DNA of 64,000 nt from Gordonia sp. (in: high G+C Gram-positive bacteria) (GTDB lineage Bacteria; Actinomycetota; Actinomycetes; Mycobacteriales; Mycobacteriaceae). The stretch spans positions 29,860 through 93,859 of the forward strand of contig NZ_JAGQTN010000015.1 in NCBI RefSeq assembly GCF_020438995.1, given 5' to 3'. This document shows, one piece after another, positions 32,958 through 42,299 of this stretch; within the stretch, counting starts at the first letter, position 1, and the number at the start of each line of letters is the position of its first letter. The notes beneath the pieces were generated by a model. It saw only the letters and a program-made list of their open reading frames with translations. It was not told the DNA's origin and made no database searches. The position numbers were made by a program, and so were the translations under genes.

Positions 32958-35300
32958 TCAACGGGTGGCCGTCGCCGGCGTTCCCGGGGTCAGGGCGATA
33001 CGCTCGCCCCACACGGTCACCACCTCGTCGGGTCCGTCGCCGACCAGTTCGAGCAGCACGTCGTCGTGTCCGAGGTCGGCGCGCACCGTGCGGCCACGCC
33101 AGTGCACCGAGAATCGCACTCGATCCCACGACGACGGCAGCGCCGGGGAGAACGACAGACCGTCCGGTGTGGCGAGGAAGCCACCGAATCCATGGGTCAC
33201 GATCTGCCAGGTGCCACCCGCCGAGGCGATGTGCATCCCTTCCTCGGTGTTGCCCTGGTTGTCGTCGACGTCGACATATGCCGACCGGGCGAAATACTGC
33301 TCGGCCTTGGTTCGGTCGCCCACCTGCAAGCCGACGATCGCGTGGATCGACGGGCTGAGCGAGGACTTGTGGACGGTCCGGGGCTCGTAGAACTCGTAGT
33401 TGGCGTGCCGGGTTCGCAGCGAGTAATCGTTGGGGAGCACGAACATCAGCATCACGACGTCGGGCTGTTTGAGTAGCGACGTGTCCTCGCACGTGAAATG
33501 GTCGTACCCCTCGGGGTAACGGGGCATGTCGTTCTCGTCCCATTCTGTGATCGGGACGACGGTCCGCTCGAAATAACCGTCGAACTGCTCGATCACCCCG
33601 ATGTCGGGGTCGACGGGTGCGACGATCTGTTCCGCGGCATCGGCCCAGCCGTCGGCCTCACCCGCGGCGAGCCCGATCCGTTCGGCAAGCGCGGCCAGCG
33701 CATCCGGGTGGGTCTGTGCCATCCGGGCGTGGACCTGTGCGGCCCGTTCCAGATGCCAGCGCACCATCCGATTGGTGAACGCGTTGTTGTCGACGTGCGA
33801 ATGGAATTCGTCCGGGCCCATCACCGTGTGCAAGACCAGCCGGTCGCCGTCGCGGGTGCACCGCTGCATCCAGAAGCGGGTGGTCTCGAACAGGATCTCC
33901 GCACCCTCCCCGTACAGGTAGTCGACGTCGCCGGTGACGTCGGCGTAGCGCACGATTGCGTACGCCACGTCGGCGGTGACGTGCAGTTCCTCGTCACGGG
34001 TATAGAAGCGATTCTGGCCGTCGGGGGTGAAGCGTGGACATTCTTCGCGTCCGGTGTCGGCGGACTCCCACGGGTACTGTGCGCCACGTATTCCGTTCTC
34101 GCGCGCCAGTTCTCGCGCCCCGCCGAGGGTATGGTAGCGATAGCCGAGCAGCGATCTCGCGGTGTGCGGCTGGGTGAACAGGAAGAACGGCAGCATCATG
34201 ATCTCGGTGTCCCAGAACACGTGCCCGCGATATCCCTCCCCGGACAACGACTTCGCGCCGATGTTCACCGTCGGGTCGTCGGGGTTGGCCGCGATCAGCA
34301 GATGGTAGATCGAGAACCGGACGGCATGTGCGGCTTTGTCGTCGCCGACGATCTCGCAGTCCGCATCGGCCCACAACTGCTGCCACCGCCGCACCGATTC
34401 GGCTTTCGCCTCGTCGAAACCGGGGGCGGCGAGCACAGTTGCCTCGGCGCGGGCCGCCGGTTCGGCGTCGGAGCCGGGGTCGCGGCCGGTGGCGATGCCG
34501 ACGAGTTTGTCGACGGTGACGCTCGCCCCCGCCCGTACCTCGCTGAAATCTGCTTCGTCACTGACTCTTTCGTGACCACGGTGGTGTCGCGTCAGATCGG
34601 CGGTCGGATCGGTGTCGGTACGCATCCCGTAGACGATCGCCACATCCGAGGAGATGGTGCGGGTTCCGATGAGGCCGACCGGGCCGCGTTGCTCGCTGCC
34701 GGTGGAGTGCAGGTGTGTGGACAGAGCCCACTTGTCCCACTTGCGATCCGGGCCGAACGTGGTGCCGTCCGGGTAGGCGGGGAGCCGTTCGAGATTGCGG
34801 CGGTGGGCGTCGACGCCGGTGCGGATGAACACCCCGGCAGCCCGTTCGAGCGGGGTGACCGTGATCCGCAGGCCGCACAGGTTGCGGTCGGCCATACTCG
34901 CGAACCGCTCGGTGTGCAGCAGCACCGGCGAGCCGTCGACGAGGAATGTTGTGTCCCTGGTCAATACGCCGGTCCGCAAGTCCAGTTCCCGGCGGTGTGC
35001 GGTGATCGGTGCCGACTCCGGATCCAGGCGGGTGCCGTTGACGTACACTTCGGTGTCGAGCCAGTCGGGTGCGTTCACCAGATCGGTGACGGGGGAGTCG
35101 TAGTCGTCGTAGACGCCGGCGAGGAAGGTGCCCGGCAGCGCGCCGGTGTGCCGTTCCTCCAGTGACCCGCGGGTACCCAATCGGCCGTTACCGACCGTGA
35201 GGATCGTCTCGAAATAGTTGGCACGCTGAGGATCCCAGCTATTCTCGACGACCGTCCACGTCGCGGTGTCGGGTGCCGACGGCGCGGTGGGTGCGCTCAC
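32958..35300 (-). CDS. GH65-family disaccharide phosphorylase
   Basis: A 780-residue enzyme of glycoside hydrolase family 65 (maltose, trehalose, kojibiose, nigerose phosphorylases). It has the N-terminal beta-sandwich (NYFETILTVGNGRLGTRGSLEE), the (alpha/alpha)6 barrel with HVFWDTEIMMLPF, the catalytic general acid in VMGPDEFHSHVDNNAFTN, and HKSSLSPSIHA, where basic residues bind phosphate. Phosphorolysis would release glucose 1-phosphate and a free acceptor. The GTG start overlaps the PfkB kinase stop by 4 bases, so kinase and phosphorylase are made together. No beta-phosphoglucomutase gene is nearby. Substrate is not determinable from motifs alone. Confidence 0.9.
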   Translation of the reverse strand: MSAPTAPSAPDTATWTVVENSWDPQRANYFETILTVGNGRLGTRGSLEERHTGALPGTFLAGVYDDYDSPVTDLVNAPDWLDTEVYVNGTRLDPESAPITAHRRELDLRTGVLTRDTTFLVDGSPVLLHTERFASMADRNLCGLRITVTPLERAAGVFIRTGVDAHRRNLERLPAYPDGTTFGPDRKWDKWALSTHLHSTGSEQRGPVGLIGTRTISSDVAIVYGMRTDTDPTADLTRHHRGHERVSDEADFSEVRAGASVTVDKLVGIATGRDPGSDAEPAARAEATVLAAPGFDEAKAESVRRWQQLWADADCEIVGDDKAAHAVRFSIYHLLIAANPDDPTVNIGAKSLSGEGYRGHVFWDTEIMMLPFFLFTQPHTARSLLGYRYHTLGGARELARENGIRGAQYPWESADTGREECPRFTPDGQNRFYTRDEELHVTADVAYAIVRYADVTGDVDYLYGEGAEILFETTRFWMQRCTRDGDRLVLHTVMGPDEFHSHVDNNAFTNRMVRWHLERAAQVHARMAQTHPDALAALAERIGLAAGEADGWADAAEQIVAPVDPDIGVIEQFDGYFERTVVPITEWDENDMPRYPEGYDHFTCEDTSLLKQPDVVMLMFVLPNDYSLRTRHANYEFYEPRTVHKSSLSPSIHAIVGLQVGDRTKAEQYFARSAYVDVDDNQGNTEEGMHIASAGGTWQIVTHGFGGFLATPDGLSFSPALPSSWDRVRFSVHWRGRTVRADLGHDDVLLELVGDGPDEVVTVWGERIALTPGTPATATR

Positions 35301-36301
35301 GACGACGCCGCCGAGAGTCCGTATGCGGCCGCGATCTGCGCGTCGGTACCTTCCAACGGCAGGTACACCGACAGATCGCTGCCCGAACAGCGTTGTGCGC
35401 CCATCGCATTGCCGTAGCGGGCAGCCGTCACCAGATCGCCGGACACCAGGTAGCCGTACGCCATTCCCGCGGCGAACGAGTCGCCGCAGCCGGTGGTGTC
35501 GACTACGTCTGTCACCTCGATGCGCGGCACGAGTTCCTCACGTAGCTCGCCGGATTCGCCGCGGAAGTAGAGGGCGCAACCCTCCTCGTCGAGGGTCACG
35601 CACACCGATGTCACGCCACGATCGAGGCAGTGCTGGGCGAACTCGGGCAGTTGCTCGCGGGGTAGCGGGGCGCCCAGCAGATCCGGATCGCCGCCCGGTG
35701 GCGGGAACCACGCACAGCCCGCTTCCTCCAGGTTCATCTTCATGATGTCGATGGTCGGCAGCCAGGCGTCCCGGTCGATCCACAGCCTGCTCACCCGTTG
35801 CCCGGCGGCCGTCAGTGCGACAGTCGGTCCGTGACAGTCGAGCATGATCGTGGCGTCGCTGTTGGCGCGGATGTACGCCAGCGTCGGCTGGGCGACCTCG
35901 TAATCGGTGATCGGTACACACACGAAAGCATCTGAGTCCAGGGCGAATTCGACGTCCTGCGGTTGGATGGGATGCATGAATCCGGTCTGGCGCTCGTCCC
36001 GGAAATTCTGGTCTCGGAACGTCAGCTCGACCACGTCGCCACGGTCGCTGTCGGCGCGGATGCCGGTGAGGTCGACATTGCCGAATGGCGCGAGCTTCTC
36101 GTGGATCGCGTCGAGATCGTCGCGCCGGACGTGCACGATGGGGCGCACCACGTCGTCGGGTCCGAGTAGCGACGACAGTGCTGCGACGGTGTAGAGCGCG
36201 CAGCCGTACTTGTCGAAGACCTCACCCCGATGGGTGACGATGTGGTCGCGCGGGATGGGCCCGAGGACGGCGACCTTGCGGGGGGTGCTTGCGGTTGTCA
36301 T
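35297..36301 (-). CDS. PfkB-family carbohydrate kinase
   Basis: A 334-residue sugar or nucleoside kinase of the ribokinase (PfkB) family. It has the C-terminal signature DTTGCGDSFAAGMAYG with the catalytic Asp and anion hole GCGD, and an N-terminal substrate-binding strand (VAVLGPIPRDHI). The usual glycine pair of PfkB signature 1 is not obvious, the equivalent region reading YGCALYTVAALS. ATG at 36301 follows AAAGGA. It is between the MFS permease (25 bases) and the GH65 gene (4-base overlap). It could phosphorylate the sugar freed by the phosphorylase. Confidence 0.88.
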   Translation of the reverse strand: MTTASTPRKVAVLGPIPRDHIVTHRGEVFDKYGCALYTVAALSSLLGPDDVVRPIVHVRRDDLDAIHEKLAPFGNVDLTGIRADSDRGDVVELTFRDQNFRDERQTGFMHPIQPQDVEFALDSDAFVCVPITDYEVAQPTLAYIRANSDATIMLDCHGPTVALTAAGQRVSRLWIDRDAWLPTIDIMKMNLEEAGCAWFPPPGGDPDLLGAPLPREQLPEFAQHCLDRGVTSVCVTLDEEGCALYFRGESGELREELVPRIEVTDVVDTTGCGDSFAAGMAYGYLVSGDLVTAARYGNAMGAQRCSGSDLSVYLPLEGTDAQIAAAYGLSAASS

Positions 36302-36326
36302 GTCGATGGTCCTTTCTCGCAAGTGC

Positions 36327-37817
36327 TTACGCCGACGCCCCGGTGCCGGATGGTTTGTGGGTGATGCCCGCCTGGGCGTCCATGTCCTCGAGCGTCAGGC
36401 CCTTGGTCTCCTTGACGAACTTGGTCACGAACAGCAACGAGAGGAACGCGAAGGTGGCATACATGCCGTAGGAGAAACCGAGGGAGAACGACTTGAGGCT
36501 CGGGAAGCTGACGGTGATCGCCCAGTTGGCGGTCCACTGACCGGCGGCAGCCAAAGACAGTGCGGCACCACGGAATCGGTTGGGGAACATCTCACCGAGC
36601 AGCACCCAGACGACCGGTCCCCAGCTCAGTGCGAAGCTCACCACGAACAGGTTGGCGGCGACCAGTGCGATCGGCCCGGAGGCGCCGGACAACTCGGGCT
36701 GCATCTCACCGTCGGAGTTCATCACCTGATCTGCGGTGCCGAAGCAGACGGCCATCACCGCGAGCGTGACGGTCATGCCGATTGAACCGACGAGCAGCAG
36801 CGGTTTGCGGCCCACCTTGTCGACCAGCATGATGGCGACGAACGTGGCGACGATGTTCACCAGTGAGGTGAACACACTGGTCTGGAATGCCGAGGACTCT
36901 TCGAATCCCACTGCCTCCCACAGCACGTTGGAGTAGTAGAAGATCACGTTGATGCCGACGGCCTGCTGGAAGATCGACAGGATCAGGCCCACCCACACGA
37001 TCGGATAGACGCCGCCGATCGGACGTTTGAGGTCCTTCCACGACGGCTTGTCACCGGTGAGGCTGTCCTGGATGCGGGTGATCGTCAGTTCCAGGTTCTT
37101 CTCGCCGAACAGCAGGGTCAGCACCTTGCGTGCCTCGGGAAGCCGTTGTGTGGCAACCAGATAGCGGGGTGACTCGGGAATGGTAGTGGCCAGGGCGCCG
37201 TACACGACGGCCGGCACGATCATCGCCAGGAACATCCAGCGCCAGGCTTCCAGGCCCAGGGCGAGATCTTCGCCGGCACCGCCCGCCATCTCGGCGAGCA
37301 GGTAGTCCACGAGCAGCGACAGGAAGATGCCGAGCACGATGGCCAGCTGTTGCAGCGAGCCGAGTCTGCCGCGGATCCGGGCCGGGGACGTCTCGGCGAT
37401 GTAGGCCGGCGCGATCACCGAGGCGACGCCGACGCCGACACCGCCGACGATCCGGAAGAACACCAGCGACCAGATCTCGGGCGCGAACGCCGAACCGACG
37501 GCGCTGACGAAGAACAGGACCGCGGCGATCTTCATCACCTTCAGGCGGCCGATGCGGTCGGCGATGCGGCCCGCGTTCAGCGCGCCGGCGGCGGCACCGA
37601 GCAGTGCGGAGGCCACCGCGAAACCGAGGGTCGAGTCGGCGATGTCGAAGTCCTTCTGGATCGACGAGACCGCGCCGTTGATGACGGCACTGTCGTAACC
37701 GAAGAGCAGGCCGCCCATGGCCGCCACCGAAGCGATGAGAATGACCCGGTTGCCCGACGACTCCTCGTCGTCGCCGAACACCGCCGGACCGTCGGGGATT
37801 GCCCCGAATTCGCTCAT
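36327..37817 (-). CDS. Sugar-porter MFS transporter
   Basis: A 496-residue permease with 12 predicted helices. It has the sugar-porter hallmarks: GGLLFGYDSAVINGA in helix 1, GRIADRIGRLK in loop 2-3, the PESPRYL motif at the end of the first half, QQAVGINVIFYYSN in helix 7, DKVGRKPLLL in loop 8-9, and PNRFRGAA before helix 11. The C-terminus ends with KETKGLTLEDM. It should carry a hexose or disaccharide by proton symport or facilitation. It is first in the operon with the PfkB kinase and the GH65 phosphorylase. A perfect CRP-type site lies 49-66 bases upstream of the ATG. Confidence 0.93.
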   Translation of the reverse strand: MSEFGAIPDGPAVFGDDEESSGNRVILIASVAAMGGLLFGYDSAVINGAVSSIQKDFDIADSTLGFAVASALLGAAAGALNAGRIADRIGRLKVMKIAAVLFFVSAVGSAFAPEIWSLVFFRIVGGVGVGVASVIAPAYIAETSPARIRGRLGSLQQLAIVLGIFLSLLVDYLLAEMAGGAGEDLALGLEAWRWMFLAMIVPAVVYGALATTIPESPRYLVATQRLPEARKVLTLLFGEKNLELTITRIQDSLTGDKPSWKDLKRPIGGVYPIVWVGLILSIFQQAVGINVIFYYSNVLWEAVGFEESSAFQTSVFTSLVNIVATFVAIMLVDKVGRKPLLLVGSIGMTVTLAVMAVCFGTADQVMNSDGEMQPELSGASGPIALVAANLFVVSFALSWGPVVWVLLGEMFPNRFRGAALSLAAAGQWTANWAITVSFPSLKSFSLGFSYGMYATFAFLSLLFVTKFVKETKGLTLEDMDAQAGITHKPSGTGASA

Positions 37818-37865
37818 AGTCGTGTCCTCTCTGCGTCGGGCACGCCACGGGCCCGCCTGAGTTGG

Positions 37866-37883
37866 ATGTGATTCCAATCACAT
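37866..37883. promoter_or_regulatory. Perfect CRP/GlxR-type palindrome upstream of the sugar operon
   Basis: ATGTGATT-CC-AATCACAT, containing TGTGA-N6-TCACA, is extended by TTG and CAA on the two sides after one mismatch (37862-37887). It is between the ROK gene and the permease gene and suits catabolite control. A ROK operator may overlap it. Confidence 0.82.
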
Positions 37884-37938
37884 GCAACTCGCGCCGAGAG
37901 AAGACTTCAACGGATTGCTAAGAATTGGTGCCGATCGT

Positions 37939-39105
37939 TCAAGAGTTGAAGACGGCGGCCGCGCCGGCCTCCCGCCGGGCCAGGGCGATGGTCCCCAGGA
38001 CGTGCGTGCGCGCACCGAGCGCACCCGGCTTGATATGCACGGACTCGGCCGCGGCGGGCACCCCGCACCGGCCGATCACCCGCTCGATCGCGGGGATCAG
38101 CAGTGCCGACGCCTGCGCCAATTCGCCGCCGACCAGGATCATCTGCGGGTTCAGCAGGCTGCACAGGTCGGCGAGGCTGCGACCTACCTGCAGACCGACA
38201 TCGGTCAACAGTCGCTCGCATGCCCGGGAGCCGTCCTCCGCCCGGCGGACGACCTCACTGATGGTCAGTTCCTCGCCGACGACCGGGGCGAGCATCGCAG
38301 TCACCCGCCGCGCCGACACGACGGTCTCCAGACAGCCGCGGTTGCCGCATCGGCACAGTTCGCCGTACTCGTCGAGCGTGGTGTGTCCGATCTCGCCCGC
38401 GGTGCCGGCGACCCCGCCGTAGAGATGTCCGCCGATGATCAGTCCTGCCCCGACCCCGTCGGAGAGCTTCAGGTATACGACGTCGGAGTATCCGACGCCC
38501 GCGCCCCACCACCATTCGGCCAGCGCCCCCAGATTGGCGTCGTTGTCGACGACGACGCGCACCGGCAGACCGAGCGCCTCGGTGGCCACGTCACCGGCGT
38601 TCACCCCGACCCAGCCGGGCAGGATCGACGGCGACCCGACGCGTCCGGTGGTGCGGTCGATGGGTGCGGGCAGTCCCATCGCCGCCCCCACCACCTCGTT
38701 GCGATCCACGCCGGCCCGGCGCAGCGTTCGCTCGGTCATCCGGGCGGCCTCGGCCATCCCGTCGTGCGCCGAGACGTCCTTGGCGAGGTCGATGCGTTCC
38801 TCGGTCAGTACATCGTGGTCGAGGTCGGCGACGGCGACGCTGATGTGCCGGTGCCCGTAGTCGACGCCGACGACGAAGCCGGGGCCCGGTGCGAGCCGGA
38901 CCGTGGTGCGCCGGCCGGGCCCGTCGTTGGTGACCACATCGCCGGTGGCGCGCAGGTGGCGGATGATGTTCGAGACCGTCGCCTGGGACAGTTCGGTCCT
39001 GCGGGCCAGTTCGGCCTGTGACAGGTCCCCGTACTCGCGCAGCGCCTCGAGCACCCGGCCGCGATTGAGATCTCGTAGTGCCTGCGGCGAACCGGGCCTG
39101 CTCAT
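37939..39105 (-). CDS. ROK-family transcriptional regulator
   Basis: A 388-residue repressor. The N-terminal winged helix is LSQAELARRTELSQATVSNI followed by IRHLRATGDVV. The ROK domain has the ATP-like DYGHR segment, the sugar-binding GEIGHT (about 250) and the zinc motif CRCGNRGCLET. It lies directly upstream of the permease-kinase-phosphorylase operon on the same strand and probably represses it until a sugar or sugar phosphate binds. A 121-base gap with the CRP-type site separates them. Confidence 0.92.
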   Translation of the reverse strand: MSRPGSPQALRDLNRGRVLEALREYGDLSQAELARRTELSQATVSNIIRHLRATGDVVTNDGPGRRTTVRLAPGPGFVVGVDYGHRHISVAVADLDHDVLTEERIDLAKDVSAHDGMAEAARMTERTLRRAGVDRNEVVGAAMGLPAPIDRTTGRVGSPSILPGWVGVNAGDVATEALGLPVRVVVDNDANLGALAEWWWGAGVGYSDVVYLKLSDGVGAGLIIGGHLYGGVAGTAGEIGHTTLDEYGELCRCGNRGCLETVVSARRVTAMLAPVVGEELTISEVVRRAEDGSRACERLLTDVGLQVGRSLADLCSLLNPQMILVGGELAQASALLIPAIERVIGRCGVPAAAESVHIKPGALGARTHVLGTIALARREAGAAAVFNS

Positions 39106-39213
39106 GGCATGGCCCGGTGGTGCGCGTCGTCGTCCGTCGCCATCGTTACCGCCGATCGTCGGGGTGTCCGTTCAGATCATGTGTACACCCCTGTACCGGT
39201 ATCGCGGGGCCTG

Positions 39214-40611
39214 TCAGAGGCTGCGGTCGGCAACCTCCAGCGCCTGGTCCAGGATCGCCAGCCCCTCGCGTGCCTCGTCGTCGGTGATGATCAGCGGCGG
39301 TACGGCGTGGATGCGGTTGTAGTTGGCGAACGGCAGCAGGCCGAGCTTCTTGCATTCGGCGACAACGGCATTCATCGCATCGCTGGTGCCTCCGTACGGG
39401 GCGAGCGGCTCACGGGTGGTGCGGTCCTTGACCAGTTCGATGGCCCAGAACATGCCGACACCGCGCACCTCGCCGACGCTCGGATGACGCTGCGCGAGTG
39501 CTTGCAGGCCCGGTCCCATGACCTCGGCACCGACACGTGCGGCGTTCTCGACGATGCCCTCGTCGGTCATCGCGTTGATCGTGGCGACGGCCGCCGCGGT
39601 GGCCAGGGGATGACCGGAGTAGGTGAGGCCGCCCGGGAAGGGGCGCTCATCGAAGGTCGCGGCGATGTGCGGGCTGATCGCCACACCACCGAGTGGCACA
39701 TATCCGGAATTCACGCCCTTGGCGAAGGTGATCAGGTCCGGGATGACGCCGTCACATCCCCCGTCGCTTCGCTCGCCCGCTGCGTGCTCGATGGCGAACC
39801 ATTTGCCGGTGCGGCCGAAACCGGACATGACCTCGTCGGCGATGAAGACGATGCCGTAGCGGTCGCAGATTTCGCGCACACCCTGCAGGTAGCCGGGCGG
39901 TGGCACCATGATGCCGGCGGTGCCGGGCACCGATTCGAGGATGATCGCGGCGATCTGGCCGGGGCCCTCCATCGCGATCACCTCATTGAGGTGGGCCAGC
40001 GCGCGCTCGCATTCTTGTTCCTGCGTTTCGGCATGGAACCGCGACCGGTACAGGAACGGGCCGAAGAAGTGCACCACGCCGGAGTCGCCGTAGTCGTTGG
40101 CCCAGCGCCGGGGATCACCGGTGATGTTGACCGCGGTGTCGGTGCCGCCGTGGTAGGAACGATACCGCGACAACACCTTTCGGCGCCCGGTGTGCAGTCG
40201 GGCCATCCGCACCGCATGTTCGACGGCGTCGGCGCCGCCGTTGGTGAAGAAGACCTTGTTCAGCTCGCCGGGAGTGCGTTCGGCGATCAGCCGCGCGGCC
40301 TCCGATCGGGCGTCATTGACGTGGGAGGGTGCGATGGTGCACAGCTTCTGTGCCTGCTCGGCGATCGCGGCGACCACCTTGGGGTGCTGGTGGCCGATGT
40401 TGGTGTTGACCATCTGTGACGAAAAGTCCAGCAGCCGTGTGCCTTCGCCGTCCCACAGGTAGCAGCCCTCGGCCTTGGTGACGGTCATCGGGTTGAGTTT
40501 GGCCTGCGCCGACCACGAGTGGAACACGTGCTTGCGGTCGAGTTCATAGGCGCGGCGGCCCGCTTCGAGGTCGGCCTCGGAGACGGCGGGCGCGTTGTCG
40601 ATGGTGGTCAT
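39214..40611 (-). CDS. Class III PLP-dependent aminotransferase (omega-amino acid type)
   Basis: A 465-residue aminotransferase of fold type I, class III. The PLP lysine is in LITFAKGVNSGYVPLGG, preceded by the Asp of FIADEVMSGFGRTG, and the N-terminal phosphate region is FFTNGGADAVEHAVR. Class III members move omega-amino groups from beta-alanine, GABA, taurine or similar donors. It is 45 bases downstream of a CoA-acylating methylmalonate-semialdehyde dehydrogenase. That suits beta-alanine or 3-aminoisobutyrate breakdown: the aminotransferase would yield (methyl)malonate semialdehyde for the dehydrogenase. The pathway assignment is inference. Confidence 0.9.
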   Translation of the reverse strand: MTTIDNAPAVSEADLEAGRRAYELDRKHVFHSWSAQAKLNPMTVTKAEGCYLWDGEGTRLLDFSSQMVNTNIGHQHPKVVAAIAEQAQKLCTIAPSHVNDARSEAARLIAERTPGELNKVFFTNGGADAVEHAVRMARLHTGRRKVLSRYRSYHGGTDTAVNITGDPRRWANDYGDSGVVHFFGPFLYRSRFHAETQEQECERALAHLNEVIAMEGPGQIAAIILESVPGTAGIMVPPPGYLQGVREICDRYGIVFIADEVMSGFGRTGKWFAIEHAAGERSDGGCDGVIPDLITFAKGVNSGYVPLGGVAISPHIAATFDERPFPGGLTYSGHPLATAAAVATINAMTDEGIVENAARVGAEVMGPGLQALAQRHPSVGEVRGVGMFWAIELVKDRTTREPLAPYGGTSDAMNAVVAECKKLGLLPFANYNRIHAVPPLIITDDEAREGLAILDQALEVADRSL

Positions 40612-40656
40612 GAAAGGTGATTCTCCTTCAAGGATGGACGGTTCGCCGTGCTGGTC

Positions 40657-42180
40657 TCAGACATTCTGGGGGAAGCCGAGATTCAGGCCGTCGGTGCGGA
40701 CGCTCGGGTCCTGCCAGCGGGTGGTGATGGCCTTCATCCGGGTGAAGAAGTTGACCCCTTCGATGCCGTGGGCGTGGGTGTCGCCGAACAGCGAGGCCTT
40801 CCAGCCGCCGAAGCTGAAGTACGCCATGGGAACCGGGATCGGCACGTTGATGCCCACCATGCCCACCTCGACCTCGTTCTGGAAGCGCCGGGCCGCGCCG
40901 CCGTCGTTGGTGAAGATGGCGGTGCCGTTGCCGTACGGGTTGGCGTTGATCAGGCCGATTGCCTCCTCGTAGGTGTCCACGCGGACCACCGACAGCACGG
41001 GGCCGAAGATTTCGTCTGTGTAGCAGGACATGTCGGTGGTGACGTTGTCGAGCAGGGTCGGGCCCAGCCAGAAGCCGTCCGCACCGCCGTCGACCACGAC
41101 ACCGCGGCCGTCGAGAACGATGGTGGCGCCGTCGGTTTCGGCGGCGTCGACATAGGAGGCCACCTTGTCGCGATGCACCTTGGTGACCAGCGGGCCCATG
41201 TCGGCATCGCCCGTACCGTCGCCGGTCTTGATGGTGGCGGCGCGCTCGGCGATCTTGGCCACCAGGGTGTCGGCGATCTCGCCGACTGCCACGCACGCGG
41301 AGATCGCCATGCAACGCTCACCGGCCGAACCGAAACCTGCGTTCACCATCGCTGCAGCGGCCTCGTCGAGATCGGCGTCGGGGAGCACGATGGCGTGATT
41401 CTTGGCGCCGCCGAGCGCCTGCACACGCTTGCCTGAAGCGGTTCCGGTGGCGTACACATACTGCGCGATCGGGGTGGACCCGACGAAGCTGATCGACTTG
41501 ATCTTCGGGTTGGTCAGCAGCTCGTCGACGGCGGTCTTGTCGCCCTGTAGCACGTTGAACACACCGTCGGGCAGGCCCGCCTCTTTCCACAGTTCGGCCA
41601 TCCACAGCGACGACGACGGATCCTTCTCGCTCGGCTTGACCACCACGGTGTTGCCGGTGGCGATTGCGATGGGGAAGAACCACATCGGCACCATCGCCGG
41701 GAAGTTGAACGGCGAGATGATGCCGATCGGGCCGAGGGGCTGGCGCACCGAATGCACGTCGACACCGGTGGAGGCGTTCTCGGAGAACCCGCCCTTGAGG
41801 AGATACGGGATGTTGCAGGCGAATTCGACCACTTCCTGGCCGCGGCCCACCTCGCCGAGGGCGTCGGAGAGCACCTTGCCGTGTTCGGCGGTGATCAGTG
41901 CGGCCAGCTCGCCCTTGCGCTTGTTGAGCAGCTCGCGGAAGTTGAACAGGATCGCGGTGCGCTTGGCCAGGGAGGTGTCGCGCCACGCCGGGAACGCCGC
42001 CGCCGCGGAGTCGATGACCAGCTGAGCGTCGGCGACCGAGGCCAGCGCCACCTGCCCGGTGACCGCACCGGTGGCCGGGTTGGTGACCGGCGCGGTGTTG
42101 CCGGAGTCGCCGGCGAAGAGCTTGCCGTCGCACCAGTGCGAGATCGTGCCCGTGGTTGATGTGACTGGGGTTGCAGACAT
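40657..42180 (-). CDS. mmsA: CoA-acylating methylmalonate-semialdehyde dehydrogenase
   Basis: A 507-residue aldehyde dehydrogenase superfamily enzyme that converts (methyl)malonate semialdehyde, CoA and NAD+ to propionyl- or acetyl-CoA and CO2. The MMSDH pattern is clear: TPVTNPATG-like N-terminus, ISPFNFPAMVPMWFFPIAIA, the catalytic cysteine in GSAGERCMAIS, no general-base Glu at the usual ALDH position (LGGAKNHAIVLPDAD), and the C-terminal FFTRMKAITTRW. ATG at 42180 follows CGGAGG. It shares an operon with the class III aminotransferase and diverges from a PucR regulator. Confidence 0.93.
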   Translation of the reverse strand: MSATPVTSTTGTISHWCDGKLFAGDSGNTAPVTNPATGAVTGQVALASVADAQLVIDSAAAAFPAWRDTSLAKRTAILFNFRELLNKRKGELAALITAEHGKVLSDALGEVGRGQEVVEFACNIPYLLKGGFSENASTGVDVHSVRQPLGPIGIISPFNFPAMVPMWFFPIAIATGNTVVVKPSEKDPSSSLWMAELWKEAGLPDGVFNVLQGDKTAVDELLTNPKIKSISFVGSTPIAQYVYATGTASGKRVQALGGAKNHAIVLPDADLDEAAAAMVNAGFGSAGERCMAISACVAVGEIADTLVAKIAERAATIKTGDGTGDADMGPLVTKVHRDKVASYVDAAETDGATIVLDGRGVVVDGGADGFWLGPTLLDNVTTDMSCYTDEIFGPVLSVVRVDTYEEAIGLINANPYGNGTAIFTNDGGAARRFQNEVEVGMVGINVPIPVPMAYFSFGGWKASLFGDTHAHGIEGVNFFTRMKAITTRWQDPSVRTDGLNLGFPQNV

Positions 42181-42266
42181 GTGGTGGGGACCTCCGGGGA
42201 AACGCTGTGACCTGTGGGTTCTTCCAGTATGGGGCTGGTCCGCGCGGATTTTTCCGGACAATCTGT

Positions 42267-42280
42267 ATCGCATATGCGAT
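42267..42280. promoter_or_regulatory. Perfect 14-bp palindrome in the mmsA-pucR divergent promoter
   Basis: ATCGCATATGCGAT lies 19 bases before the PucR start and 86 bases before the mmsA start. It is a good candidate operator for the PucR protein it precedes. Confidence 0.65.
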
Positions 42281-42299
42281 TCGGGTTTACAGTTTGTCA

